This document shows positions 40,772-49,605 of a stretch of DNA of 64,000 nt, in pieces. This DNA is from an uncultured Celeribacter sp. (lineage in GTDB: Bacteria > Pseudomonadota > Alphaproteobacteria > Rhodobacterales > Rhodobacteraceae). Position numbers and translations under genes: made by a program. Position 1 is the first letter of the stretch. Each line of letters opens with the position of its first letter. Under the pieces are notes generated by a model. It worked only from the letters and a program-made list of their open reading frames with translations, made no database searches and was not told the origin of the DNA. The stretch lies in NCBI RefSeq assembly GCF_963676475.1, contig NZ_OY781106.1, positions 2,232,001-2,296,000 of the forward strand. The letters run 5' to 3'.

Positions 40772-40943
40772 TCCTCGGTGGTTACGATGAGCCAGAAACC
40801 CTCTCTTATCAAATCATCCTAAACTCTCCCATTGGCGCTGACGTCACACACGCGAAAACAAAACATATGCTTCGCGACACCATTCGTCAAAAGCTGATTG
40901 TTTTACTATGGTATTCGAGAGCATCCTGTCTTAAAAAGAAAAA

Positions 40944-41444
40944 ATGACAAAAGACAGCCTGCCCCCAATCCGCCCGACCGACGATGAAGCCCGAAACATG
41001 GCCCGTAAACTGATCGCAGAAGCACGGATCGCATCCCTTGCGGTTTTGGACCCGGCGAGCGGTGCACCACATGTCACGCGCATAGCATTCGGCCTCTCCC
41101 CCCAGGGAACATGGCTCACCTTGGTGTCTTCTCTTGCCTTTCATACGCAAGCCTTAAAATCGACGCCTTTGGTCAGCCTGCTGCTGGGAGAGCCTCCGGC
41201 CAAAGGTGACCCCTTGGCCTTTCCGCGCCTGTCAGCCCAAGCCGTTCCAGAATTCGTGCCACGCGACGCCGAAGCACATGCGCTCTATCGCGCGGCATGG
41301 CTGACGCATCACCCGAAGTCCGCTCTCTACATTGATTTCGCTGATTTCTCATTCGTGACGTTCAGCCCTCGCAAAGCCGATCTCAACGGCGGCTTCGGCA
41401 AGGCTTATCACTTGGGTCCTGAGGATATGCGCCAGAACGCGTAA
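40944..41444 (+). CDS. HugZ-like pyridoxamine-phosphate-oxidase-fold protein
   Basis: 166 residues. Split-barrel FMN/haem-binding fold: ARKLIAEARIASLAVLDPASGAPHVTRIAFG, then FHTQALKSTPLVSLLLGEP, and the HugZ-type end YIDFADFSFVTFSPRKADLNGGFGKAYHL. Related proteins bind haem (HugZ/HutZ) or flavin. No haem-uptake genes adjoin it. It begins about 100 nt from the IS scar, so its original upstream neighbours may be lost. Confidence 0.85.
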   Translation: MTKDSLPPIRPTDDEARNMARKLIAEARIASLAVLDPASGAPHVTRIAFGLSPQGTWLTLVSSLAFHTQALKSTPLVSLLLGEPPAKGDPLAFPRLSAQAVPEFVPRDAEAHALYRAAWLTHHPKSALYIDFADFSFVTFSPRKADLNGGFGKAYHLGPEDMRQNA

Positions 41445-41471
41445 AACCGGGCCGCTTCCGCCGCCCGGTTT
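41444..41471. terminator. Bidirectional terminator
   Basis: Perfect 9-bp stem aaaccgggc / gcccggttt between converging genes (HugZ-like plus, beta-helix minus). Confidence 0.85.
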
Positions 41472-41495
41472 CCAAGCTTTACAACAGTATGCGGC

Positions 41496-43784
41496 TCAGA
41501 TCGGACGATCCATGCGCGCCATGAGATTGACTGTGCCTTTGACAGCCTCTTCGAAATTCAGACGAATCTGATTTTTGTTCGACCCATAATTCACAGTCAC
41601 ATAAGGGGTCGGGAAAACCCTGCTGCCCGCGGAATTCGTGATTTCGTTACGGAACACGATGCCTTCGACAACCCGCGCCCAGCCGCCGAAAGGCAAATAG
41701 CCTGACGGATCAAGCACCCAGGCCGTCGACGCCGTATTCTGCGAAAACTCCAAAGACACCGGATTGATCGTATTCTGGCTCACACCATTAAATGTATTTC
41801 CCGCAAAAGTGACATTGCGCATGGAATTGAACTGCAACTCAGCGTATGTCGTGTCGATACGCTCCACACGTTCAATAAAACCATTCAACGATTTGAACGT
41901 ATTATTGACGACGGAAAGCCCTTGAAGGAAGTGACCCGACCCATAGGGCTTCACCACGATCCAGGAAAACGAACTGGCACTGTCATTCACGGTGAAAATA
42001 TTCCCCGTCATGGTCAAACCGCCAAAGGAATACTCCGAGGAGAAGCTTGGCGCCACATCATGCTCATTCGTCATCTCGATAAACGAGTTGTCAATGTAGT
42101 TGCCCGTGAGGATCGATTTCATGTTGGGATATGTAAACACCAAACCCGCCATACGTGGGCTGTCCGTGAAATCATCCCCTTGAAACCAGTGGTTGCCGAC
42201 AAACATATGCCCGTTCCCAAAAACAATCCCCGTATGGCCGAAACGCTGGAAACGGCTGTCGCGAATTTTGCTGTCGTTGGCATTGACGTTGAACGCAATC
42301 GACTGACGGTTTTCCGCGCGGATCGCCTGCTCGTTTGAAACGAACTTACAGCGATCAATATGCAAATCCTGACATCCATCACCGATCGAGGTCAGACCAC
42401 GGTTGAGCGGAGACTTGATATGGCAGTCACGCAGGTGGAAATTATTCCCCGCCCCGGCCAGCATCACACCAGAGGCGCGACCGTTGCAAAGCAGCTCCAC
42501 ATCGAACAGTTCAAATTGCGAAAGCTTCGACATGCCCGAAAAATCGAACACATATTTGAAGCGGGTAAAGGTGTAACTCTGCGTCGAGTTCGGGCCGAAC
42601 AGAGGCTGGCTCAGCGTCAGGGACTGATTGCCGACGTTGACTGCGTTGACATAAACCTCACGCCCGACACCGTTGCCCGTCACCAGACTCCCAACCTGAA
42701 TGTTGGCAATATTCGGCACATTGCTCAACGTGCGGGCATTGGCGGTACTGTAACTCGCCTGAGACGTCACCACGTCGACATCCCAATCGCTTGAGCTTTG
42801 CACGTTGATTTGACCGTTACGGATGACCCGGCGCACTTCAAGCGTGCTGGCCCCGGTGATCTCCGCAATATCCAGCGGCGCATAAAGCTCGATCCGACGC
42901 CCGTTCATATCGAGACTGTCGTGATCCGTGTAGTAGAACATGGCCTGAATGGCACGTTTGAAACCTTCTTCCTCATCGCCGAATGCGTCGATATAGGCAT
43001 TGAGGTAAAAGCTGTGACGCAGGATCAGGCGCGCAGAGGACGGCATGGTTACAGTACCGTCGAACACCGCCTCTTCCGTAAAGGCCACGGTGTTCGCCAG
43101 ATGATAAACCCCTTCCGGCACAAGAATCTTCCGTCCTTCTGCGGCCGTATTTGCCGCGTTGAACGCATCCGTGTTGTCCGTGACACCATCGCCCACAGCA
43201 CCGTAATCGCGCACGTCGATCATACCGGAACTGTCGCTCAGGAACCATTCGGACACATCCTCGATCTCGATATCGTCGATCCGAAGGGTGCCCCCATTTC
43301 CGCCGGTCAAATCAATGCCGAAATGACCGTAAACCGCATTGAGCCCCCAGGGCATATCAACGCCACCTCGCGCGCCAGAGCCGACGATGGCGGTCACTTC
43401 AACCACCTCGCCATAGCTGGTCAGGGTCACTTCGGGTCCAATTTCCGTCAGGCCGGACACATGCGACATCGACGCATTGCCTGCCCAACCGGCAACACGC
43501 ACGGTAGGCAGATTGCCCGAAATCGCTTTCACCCGCGCTTTGATCTGAAGATACATCCCCGGCTGCAAAGGCGTCTCGCCCATGTAGCGCAGGCGAGTCA
43601 GCGTGTCGTTTTTGACCAACTCGAGACAGCCGCCAAAATCCGCATCGGCCGCGACGAATGACGCATTGCCCGCGCCGTCATAGGTCGCCGACCCCGGTGT
43701 ACCGTCTTCACTGGACCAAACGTCCAGCCCGTCTTCGAACGCCGGTGGCATCAGCACCAGCCCGTCAGTAATGACCTTGTTCAT
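41496..43784 (-). CDS. Large right-handed beta-helix protein (pectate-lyase/GH28-like)
   Basis: 762 residues. The start at 43784 follows aaagggg. The N-terminal 200 residues form a beta-sandwich-like module (carbohydrate-binding style: MYLQIKARVKAISGNLPTVRVAGWAG). The DVRDYGAVGDGVTDNTDAF sequence (about 212-230) then marks the start of a pectate-lyase superfamily helix. Repeated strand turns follow (NFHLRDCHIKSPLNRGL, NDSKIRDSRFQRFGHTG, LTGNYIDNSFIEM, VVNNTFKSLNGF). There is no signal peptide. Such proteins serve as tailspikes, polysaccharide lyases or epimerases. No phage structural genes adjoin it. Confidence 0.8.
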   Translation of the reverse strand: MNKVITDGLVLMPPAFEDGLDVWSSEDGTPGSATYDGAGNASFVAADADFGGCLELVKNDTLTRLRYMGETPLQPGMYLQIKARVKAISGNLPTVRVAGWAGNASMSHVSGLTEIGPEVTLTSYGEVVEVTAIVGSGARGGVDMPWGLNAVYGHFGIDLTGGNGGTLRIDDIEIEDVSEWFLSDSSGMIDVRDYGAVGDGVTDNTDAFNAANTAAEGRKILVPEGVYHLANTVAFTEEAVFDGTVTMPSSARLILRHSFYLNAYIDAFGDEEEGFKRAIQAMFYYTDHDSLDMNGRRIELYAPLDIAEITGASTLEVRRVIRNGQINVQSSSDWDVDVVTSQASYSTANARTLSNVPNIANIQVGSLVTGNGVGREVYVNAVNVGNQSLTLSQPLFGPNSTQSYTFTRFKYVFDFSGMSKLSQFELFDVELLCNGRASGVMLAGAGNNFHLRDCHIKSPLNRGLTSIGDGCQDLHIDRCKFVSNEQAIRAENRQSIAFNVNANDSKIRDSRFQRFGHTGIVFGNGHMFVGNHWFQGDDFTDSPRMAGLVFTYPNMKSILTGNYIDNSFIEMTNEHDVAPSFSSEYSFGGLTMTGNIFTVNDSASSFSWIVVKPYGSGHFLQGLSVVNNTFKSLNGFIERVERIDTTYAELQFNSMRNVTFAGNTFNGVSQNTINPVSLEFSQNTASTAWVLDPSGYLPFGGWARVVEGIVFRNEITNSAGSRVFPTPYVTVNYGSNKNQIRLNFEEAVKGTVNLMARMDRPI

Positions 43785-44053
43785 CCGAACCCCTTTCAAT
43801 CCTTCAATTCCATGCGCACCGATCTGCATGACGGATCCCGGCCCGGAACGCGGGGCGTTCAGGCACACTCAATCGAGATACTCATCATGGAAACTCGGGA
43901 CGCATGAGCCCCGAGATGGGGACAGGTCTACAGCAGCAGTTTAACCCGTCGCTTAAGGCTCCGAACGCCGCCCTCGGCCCGAACGCAACAGCCACACTGC
44001 GTGTCATTGGCCTGTCACGGGCCTTGGCCTAAAGTGGTCGAAGAGAGGTTCGC

Positions 44054-44938
44054 ATGAGTTATACGATCAAATCTGAAGATCGGAACATGACCGAGACGTT
44101 GCGCCGCATCGCCCGGGATCGTTTAGGTCGCACGATCAAGGCAAGCACTGCGGAGACGCCGGAGACCCGCATGGTCGCGGTGCATGACATTCGCAAACGT
44201 CTCAAGGAAATGCGCGGCCTCATCCGCCTCGTGCGGCCAGATTTTGACGCGTATAAACAAATCGACATAAGCTTGCGTGACATCGGACAACAAGTGTCAG
44301 AACTGCGAGACATCAAGGTGCGTTGCGATACGCTCGGCCAGCTGTCCAACCATCTCGCCCTACCCGACCCGCATCTGATGGACTATCTCCACCACCTGAC
44401 ACAAACCCGTGACGCGGCCTATGACGCTGCGGGCGACCTGATGGAGACGGTCGCGAAGGAGTTGACCGCGCTTCGACACTCCAGCACGAATTGGCAGCTG
44501 CACCACAATGGCCGCAAGGCGATCTTCCCCGGTCTGTCCGCCACTTACGCAACCGCGCGCGACGCCATGGAGCGGGCCCGCGAAACCCGAGCGCCGGAGA
44601 ATTTCCACGATTGGCGCAAGCATGTGAAATATCATTTTTACCATGCCCGCCTTCTGACCCCGATCTGGCCGGACGCGATGGCGGCACAGGTCAAAGCCGC
44701 CGAAAGTTTGGGTGAGCTTTTGGGGAAACATCACGACCTCATCGTCTTGGGCGATGAGGCGCGCTCTGCCGGTCTCAACGAAACCGCAATCAAAACTCTG
44801 GAAACTGGATTAAAATCGCAAATCGCCGCCTGTGAAAAACAGGCCTTTCTCGATGGCGCGCGGCTTTTGGCGGACACGCCAGAGGCGCTGACGCATCGCT
44901 GGTCCATCTGGTATCGGCTGTGGCGTCACGCCAAATAA
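44054..44938 (+). CDS. CHAD-domain protein
   Basis: 294 residues, all helical. Conserved His/Arg/Lys positions of CHAD: VHDIRKRLKEMRGLIRLVR near the N-terminus and NFHDWRKHVKYHFYHARLL in the middle, then LLGKHHDLIVL. CHAD domains bind inorganic polyphosphate and are often next to CYTH triphosphatase or ppk genes; none is visible here. Monocistronic. Confidence 0.9.
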   Translation: MSYTIKSEDRNMTETLRRIARDRLGRTIKASTAETPETRMVAVHDIRKRLKEMRGLIRLVRPDFDAYKQIDISLRDIGQQVSELRDIKVRCDTLGQLSNHLALPDPHLMDYLHHLTQTRDAAYDAAGDLMETVAKELTALRHSSTNWQLHHNGRKAIFPGLSATYATARDAMERARETRAPENFHDWRKHVKYHFYHARLLTPIWPDAMAAQVKAAESLGELLGKHHDLIVLGDEARSAGLNETAIKTLETGLKSQIAACEKQAFLDGARLLADTPEALTHRWSIWYRLWRHAK

Positions 44939-44966
44939 AAAGGGCCGCCGAAGAGCAGCCCTTTGA
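44937..44966. terminator. Terminator between CHAD gene and lysS
   Basis: Stem aaagggc / gcccttt with a 12-nt loop, A- and T-rich feet, between converging genes. Confidence 0.65.
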
Positions 44967-44986
44967 AATCACATGTGAAATATGGC

Positions 44987-46639
44987 TTACGAGAGCTCGC
45001 CGTTCAGACCTTTTTCGATCAGGCCGATGGTCTCATTCACCCCGTAGAGCGCCGCGAAGGACCCAAAACGCGGGCCTTGGGATTGGCCCAAAAGCACCTC
45101 ATAGAGCGCCTTGAACCAATCGCGCAGGTTCTCGAACCCGTGGTTTTTACCGACCGCAAACACGATGCTTTGCAGGAAATCACCATCGGCAAAATTCGCT
45201 TCCGGCAGCGGCTCGTCATTGCCCATATCGGCATTTTTCTTCGCAATCGCGGCCAGAGCCAGGTCTTCAGAGCCAAAGGCCGCCTTGAGGTCTTTCATCG
45301 CTACGCGTTCCTGATCGCTTGGCGCGCGGAAGGTTTTCTCCGGCTTCACGAAGTCATTGTAATAGCGCACCGCATAGCCCGCCGCCGCATCAAGCTGTGG
45401 GTTGGCCTCCGGCGAGGCGTCCGGCGCATAGCGCTGGATAAAGCCCCAAAGCTGGTCCTTTTCTTCCGCCCCCGCCACAGAGGCAAGGTTCAGAAGCATC
45501 GAGAAAGGCACCACCATATCAGACACCGGCACATCGGCGCCATGGATGTGGAACACCGGGTTCGCCGCCTGTTTCGCCGCGTCCTGTGTCGGATAGGCGC
45601 GCAGCTGTTGGTGATACTCGTCCATCGCCCGCGGGATCACATCGAAATGCATCCGCTTCGCCGTTTTCGGCTTTTGATACATGAAATAGGCCAGAGATTC
45701 CGTCGAGGCATAGGTCAGCCATTCGTCAATCGACAAGCCATTGCCCGAGGATTTCGAAATTTTCTGACCGTTGGCATCGAGGAACAGCTCGTAAGTAAAG
45801 TGCTCCGGCTTCTGCCCGCCCAAGATTTCACAAATCCGGTCGTAGATCGGCGTGTTGGTCGAGTGATCCTTGCCGTACATCTCGAAATCCACACCAAGTG
45901 CTGCCCAGCGCGCGCCAAAGTCCGGTTTCCACTGCAATTTCACATTGCCGCCGGTGACAGGCAGGGTCCACTCCTTCCCGTCCTCGTCGTCAAAGGTGAT
46001 CGTGTAATCGTCCTTGTTCACCTCTTTCATCGGTACGTAGAGCACGCGACCGGTTTCCGGGTGGATCGGCAGGAAGATGGAATAGGTTGCCGCACGCTCT
46101 TCACGCAGGGATTTGAGCATGACCTTCATCACATCGTCGTATTTTTCGACGGCGCGCTTCAGCACCTCATCGAACTGACCGGATTTGTAAAACTCGGTCG
46201 CCGAATAGAACTCATACTCGAACCCGAATGTGTCGAGGAAGCGGCGCAGCATGGCGTTGTTGTGATGACCAAAGCTTTCGAACTCTTCGAACGGGTCGAA
46301 AACAGAGGTCAGCGGCTTTTGAATGTCTTCTTTCAGACGCTCCTGGTTCGGCACGTTCGACGGGATTTTGCGCATCCCGTCCATGTCGTCCGAGAAACAA
46401 ATGAGACGCGTCGGCACATCCGAGATCACCTCGAACGCGCGGCGGATCATCGTCGTGCGCAACACCTCGCCGAAGGTCCCGATATGCGGCAAACCCGACG
46501 GACCGTAGCCGGTCTCAAAGAGCACATAGTCCTTCGCCGTGCCCTTCTTCTTGGATGCCTCATACCGTTTGAGAACTGTCCGGGCCTCTTCAAAGGGCCA
46601 GGCTTTCGAGCTCATACCGGCATCACGCAGGTCCGTCAT
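44987..46639 (-). CDS. lysS: Lysyl-tRNA synthetase, class I
   Basis: 550 residues, the archaeal-type (class I) LysRS found in many alphaproteobacteria in place of the class II enzyme. HIGH-like HIGT at 52-55 (GPSGLPHIGTFGE), KISKS near 293-297 and a helical C-terminal anticodon domain. The start at 46639 follows aaaggat. Charges tRNA-Lys. Essential if it is the only LysRS. Confidence 0.95.
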   Translation of the reverse strand: MTDLRDAGMSSKAWPFEEARTVLKRYEASKKKGTAKDYVLFETGYGPSGLPHIGTFGEVLRTTMIRRAFEVISDVPTRLICFSDDMDGMRKIPSNVPNQERLKEDIQKPLTSVFDPFEEFESFGHHNNAMLRRFLDTFGFEYEFYSATEFYKSGQFDEVLKRAVEKYDDVMKVMLKSLREERAATYSIFLPIHPETGRVLYVPMKEVNKDDYTITFDDEDGKEWTLPVTGGNVKLQWKPDFGARWAALGVDFEMYGKDHSTNTPIYDRICEILGGQKPEHFTYELFLDANGQKISKSSGNGLSIDEWLTYASTESLAYFMYQKPKTAKRMHFDVIPRAMDEYHQQLRAYPTQDAAKQAANPVFHIHGADVPVSDMVVPFSMLLNLASVAGAEEKDQLWGFIQRYAPDASPEANPQLDAAAGYAVRYYNDFVKPEKTFRAPSDQERVAMKDLKAAFGSEDLALAAIAKKNADMGNDEPLPEANFADGDFLQSIVFAVGKNHGFENLRDWFKALYEVLLGQSQGPRFGSFAALYGVNETIGLIEKGLNGELS

Positions 46640-46751
46640 TTTCAGCAATCCTTTTGTCGCACGGGTCTCTCCCGCAAGGCGCAACTCCTATTGAACCCCC
46701 CGGCTTGCGTCAATATTGTTTGACCAAACATGCCCCTTCGGAGCCAATAAA

Positions 46752-47192
46752 ATGAACGATATTCCCCATTCCCTCACGCCCCAGGACTGTCTCGTCGCCG
46801 TGATGATCGCCTTGTCGATGTCCGATGAGAACATTCGCACTGCGGAACTCGTCACCATCGAGAATATCGTCAACCATTTGCCTATTTTTGGCGAATATGA
46901 CCCGGATCGTATCAAAATGGTCTCCTCGACCGTCTTCGATCTCTTCTCCGAAGAGGACGGGCTGGACGCGCTTTTCGGCCTCATTCGCGACAACCTGCCC
47001 GAGTATCTGCACGAAACGGCCTATGCGCTGGCCTGTGACGTCGCAGCCGCCGATGGCCATACCTATGAGGCCGAATTGCGCCTGCTTGAAGAGATTCGCT
47101 ACGAGTTGAACATCGACCGGCTGCATGCCGCCGCCATCGAACGCGGCGCGCGGGCGCGGTATATGCTCCTTCACACCGATGTTGTTGGGTGA
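46752..47192 (+). CDS. TerB-like tellurite-resistance family protein
   Basis: 146 residues, helical: LTPQDCLVAVMIALSMSDENIRTAELVTIENIV, then ALACDVAAADGHTYEAELRLLEEIRYEL, the paired acidic-helix pattern of TerB/DjlA N-domains that may bind metal. The start at 46752 follows cggag. No other ter genes are present, so tellurite resistance should not be assumed. Confidence 0.8.
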   Translation: MNDIPHSLTPQDCLVAVMIALSMSDENIRTAELVTIENIVNHLPIFGEYDPDRIKMVSSTVFDLFSEEDGLDALFGLIRDNLPEYLHETAYALACDVAAADGHTYEAELRLLEEIRYELNIDRLHAAAIERGARARYMLLHTDVVG

Positions 47193-47290
47193 GGCTCTGC
47201 ACATCGCCAGATCGTGAATAAGAACTGCGCCCTCAAAGAGTGGGATTGCGCCTGAAAATCAAGGGCGTTCTTTGTGCATCACCCCTCTTC

Positions 47291-48802
47291 TCACCCCGCA
47301 TACACCCCCGCCCAGCGCTCAATCAACGCTTGCTGCAGCTTCTTCGCCCGCCCGTTGAACGTCCGCGCCCCTTGCGGAATTTCCGCGCCTTGCGCCTTGG
47401 CCGCTTCGCGCCGAGGCACATCCGCAACGAAAATCGCAAAGGCCATGCGCGTGCCGCCCGGCGCGTCGATGTAGCCCGCCAGGGTGGAGACGAAGTTCAG
47501 CGTCCCCGTCTTGGCCACAACCGACAGAGGGTGATTCTTGATCACGCCCCCTTGGTCATCTTTCATGGGAATAGATTTGAGCAAAGGCGCCAAACGCGCT
47601 TCGACGCCCGGCGCCACCAGCATATGCACCAGATCAACTGTGGTCACTTCTGATGCGCCCCCAAGGCCCGAATGATCCACAAAAGATATATGCCGCATGT
47701 TCAGCGCTGCACGCGCCCAGTCGCTCATCGCGCTGGCCGAGGACTGCAAACTGTTCACCGAGAGACCGCGCTCCCGACTTGCGGTGAGGCCAAGAACCTC
47801 TGCCGTCAGGTTGGTCGAATATTTCAACATATCGCGCACAACGACACTCAAAGGCGCGCTCTCAATGCGCGCGATCTCTTCACCGGACGCCGCCATCCTT
47901 TGCCCCTGCGGCAGGCGCAGCCCCTGCGCACCAGCCACCGCCTGAAACACTTCGCCCGCATAAAGCCCCGGCAATCGCACAGGCAACCACCGCGCCCCGC
48001 CATTGCCCAGCGCGCTTTGCGCCACGGTCCATTCGTCCCTTCCCTGCCCGGCGACATGGTCGAACACCGGCAGGTTCCGCGCCGCCACGCTGATCCGCGC
48101 GATCCGCACATCCGGCGCATAACGTTCGGCACGGGCATCCATCTTGAGGCTGTAGCCCTCGCCTTGCCGTTTCCATTCGAAATGCACGCGGTTGTAATTC
48201 AGGTTCAGACCCGAAATCGTCGGATTGTAGCCGGCATATTCCGTCTGCCCCGCGTCGATCTCTTCGATCCGGGGCAAGGTCGTATCGTCGATCAAAAACC
48301 GTCCACTGACACCTTTGATACCTTGCTCCACCAACTGTCCGGCCAGCGCCGCCAAACCATCCGTATCCAGGGTCGGATCACCCCCGCCCACGAGGATCAG
48401 ATCGCCCTGCACGATGCCGTCCACAACCGGCCCGCTGCGCAGCACCCGCGTGGCAAACCGGTAGTCGGCCCCCAGATGCTCCAGCGCATAAAGCGCGGTC
48501 ACGGTCTTGGCGACGGAGGCCGGGGGAAGCCGCAAAAGCGGTGCATGGGATTCATGGATTGCCCCACTCACGCTGTCCGCCACTACATAGCTGACCTGCC
48601 CCGACAGACCCGAGGCCTCGATCAGCGCCTCTCCTGTCGGGATCGACTGAAGGTAAAGATCAGCCGGGCGCGGCTTCGGCAGTGGTGAGGCGATAAGATC
48701 CTCAGCCAAAGCGCCGCGCGCCATCCCTGCCTGAGCGACACCGCCCAGCAGAAGCCCAAGCATCCCGCGCCGATTGATCCGTGAATTTTCAGTCTTCATC
48801 AT
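47291..48802 (-). CDS. dacB: D-alanyl-D-alanine carboxypeptidase/endopeptidase (PBP4)
   Basis: 503 residues, peptidase family S13. The signal peptide has RRGMLGLLLGG and may be Tat-type. The catalytic Ser is in PPASVAKT (SxxK, 96-99), SxN in KYSTNLTAEVLG and KTG in VVAKTGTLNF. Periplasmic trimming of peptidoglycan peptides. ATGs at 48802 and 48799 are equivalent. Upstream is nadD in the same direction, 90 nt away. Confidence 0.93.
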   Translation of the reverse strand: MMKTENSRINRRGMLGLLLGGVAQAGMARGALAEDLIASPLPKPRPADLYLQSIPTGEALIEASGLSGQVSYVVADSVSGAIHESHAPLLRLPPASVAKTVTALYALEHLGADYRFATRVLRSGPVVDGIVQGDLILVGGGDPTLDTDGLAALAGQLVEQGIKGVSGRFLIDDTTLPRIEEIDAGQTEYAGYNPTISGLNLNYNRVHFEWKRQGEGYSLKMDARAERYAPDVRIARISVAARNLPVFDHVAGQGRDEWTVAQSALGNGGARWLPVRLPGLYAGEVFQAVAGAQGLRLPQGQRMAASGEEIARIESAPLSVVVRDMLKYSTNLTAEVLGLTASRERGLSVNSLQSSASAMSDWARAALNMRHISFVDHSGLGGASEVTTVDLVHMLVAPGVEARLAPLLKSIPMKDDQGGVIKNHPLSVVAKTGTLNFVSTLAGYIDAPGGTRMAFAIFVADVPRREAAKAQGAEIPQGARTFNGRAKKLQQALIERWAGVYAG

Positions 48803-48893
48803 GGCCGTGAGTTAAGCCTGCGTTTGCGTCATGGGCAAGACGGGAAAACCTGTCTTTCGCTCCCCGTGCGTCACCTTTCTGGGCAAAATGCGA

Positions 48894-49511
48894 TCAGTCC
48901 CGGACCCAACCACCTTTGGCCCGGATTTCCGTCGAGGAGGCATCCGACATCGGCACGTTGATGAAACACCAGCACGGCGTGCCGCAGCGCCCCAAAAGCC
49001 GCGAAGCGCGGGGCGAGAGTTTCGCATGGGCAAAGCTCTGCGCCGCCACCGAATTGCGCGCCGCCCCGCGCGTGCCGGGCCGGGCGATCACGCCGACAGG
49101 CGTGGTTTGCATGATGTCGCGCCAGTCCTGCCAGAGGTGAAACTGCGCCAGATTGTCCGCCCCCATCAGCCACACGAAAGTCACGCCGGGATATAGCCCT
49201 TTGATCGCCTCAAGCGTCGCCGCCGTATAGCGCGTCCCCGTGCGGGCCTCGATGTCCGTGACTTCGACCTTGGGGTGATCCATGATCTCGCGGGCGTGGG
49301 TCAGGCGCCGCTCCATACTTGCAGGGCCCTTTTCTTTCAAAGGGTTCCCCGGGCTGACCAACCACCAGACACGATCCAAATTGAACCGTTTCAGCGCCAT
49401 TTTGGTGATGTGCACATGCCCCTCATGCGCGGGATCGAACGATCCCCCGAGCAGGCCGATCACTTGACCGGGACGCGCATATGGCAGGTTACAACGCATG
49501 ACGACTTGCAT
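48894..49511 (-). CDS. nadD: Nicotinate-nucleotide adenylyltransferase
   Basis: 205 residues. GLLGGSFDPAHEGHVHI is the nucleotidyltransferase (H/T)xGH motif region, WLVSPGNPLK and FVWLMGADNLAQFHLW follow, and MSDASSTEIRAKGG carries the ISSTxIR-like motif. Makes deamido-NAD from NaMN and ATP. The start may be 49511 or 49499; no clear ribosome site for either. Divergent from the MarR-GNAT gene, so the palindromes at 49559-49599 could affect both. Confidence 0.93.
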   Translation of the reverse strand: MQVVMRCNLPYARPGQVIGLLGGSFDPAHEGHVHITKMALKRFNLDRVWWLVSPGNPLKEKGPASMERRLTHAREIMDHPKVEVTDIEARTGTRYTAATLEAIKGLYPGVTFVWLMGADNLAQFHLWQDWRDIMQTTPVGVIARPGTRGAARNSVAAQSFAHAKLSPRASRLLGRCGTPCWCFINVPMSDASSTEIRAKGGWVRD

Positions 49512-49543
49512 GGCGGGAAGGCGCGAGACTGTCAATCTCTCCC

Positions 49544-49599
49544 TTGACGCCAAAACTTACCTGACTAAAGTCAGAAAAAATAACAGACCTCAGTCAGGT
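49544..49599 (+). promoter_or_regulatory. Promoter with palindromic operator before the MarR-GNAT gene
   Basis: TTGACG at 49544 and TAAAGT at 49566 (16-nt spacing) form a plausible -35/-10. A perfect palindrome CTGACT-aa-AGTCAG (49561-49574) covers the -10. An outer pair, ACCTGACT (49559-49566) and AGTCAGGT (49592-49599), suggests a second MarR dimer site. Confidence 0.6.
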
Positions 49600-49605
49600 A
49601 TATTC

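Larger units (their letters stand above)
39474..40845 (-). mobile_element. Decayed IS3-family element plus fragment of a second IS
   Basis: A compound scar, read on the minus strand. It holds the 5' stub of one transposase gene (40631-40771), interrupted by an IS3-family element with orfA (40296-40592) and a broken orfB (39508-40311). Outer boundaries are approximate: the left end is near the SGNH remnant, and the right end near 40845, upstream of the stub's gaggag ribosome site. I could not match terminal inverted repeats with confidence, and no target duplication is evident, which fits deletion after insertion. Confidence 0.7.

Noticed and set aside
41496..43784. Prophage or gene-transfer-agent cluster around the beta-helix protein
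   Set aside because: No capsid, portal, terminase, tail or integrase genes are found on either side.
44963..46723. 586-codon open frame antisense to lysS
   Set aside because: It is a GC-rich shadow of a clear class I LysRS gene; its translation is Arg/His-rich and matches no family.
46752..47192. Tellurite-resistance operon
   Set aside because: Only a lone TerB-like protein is present; no terA, terC, terD or terZ genes are nearby.
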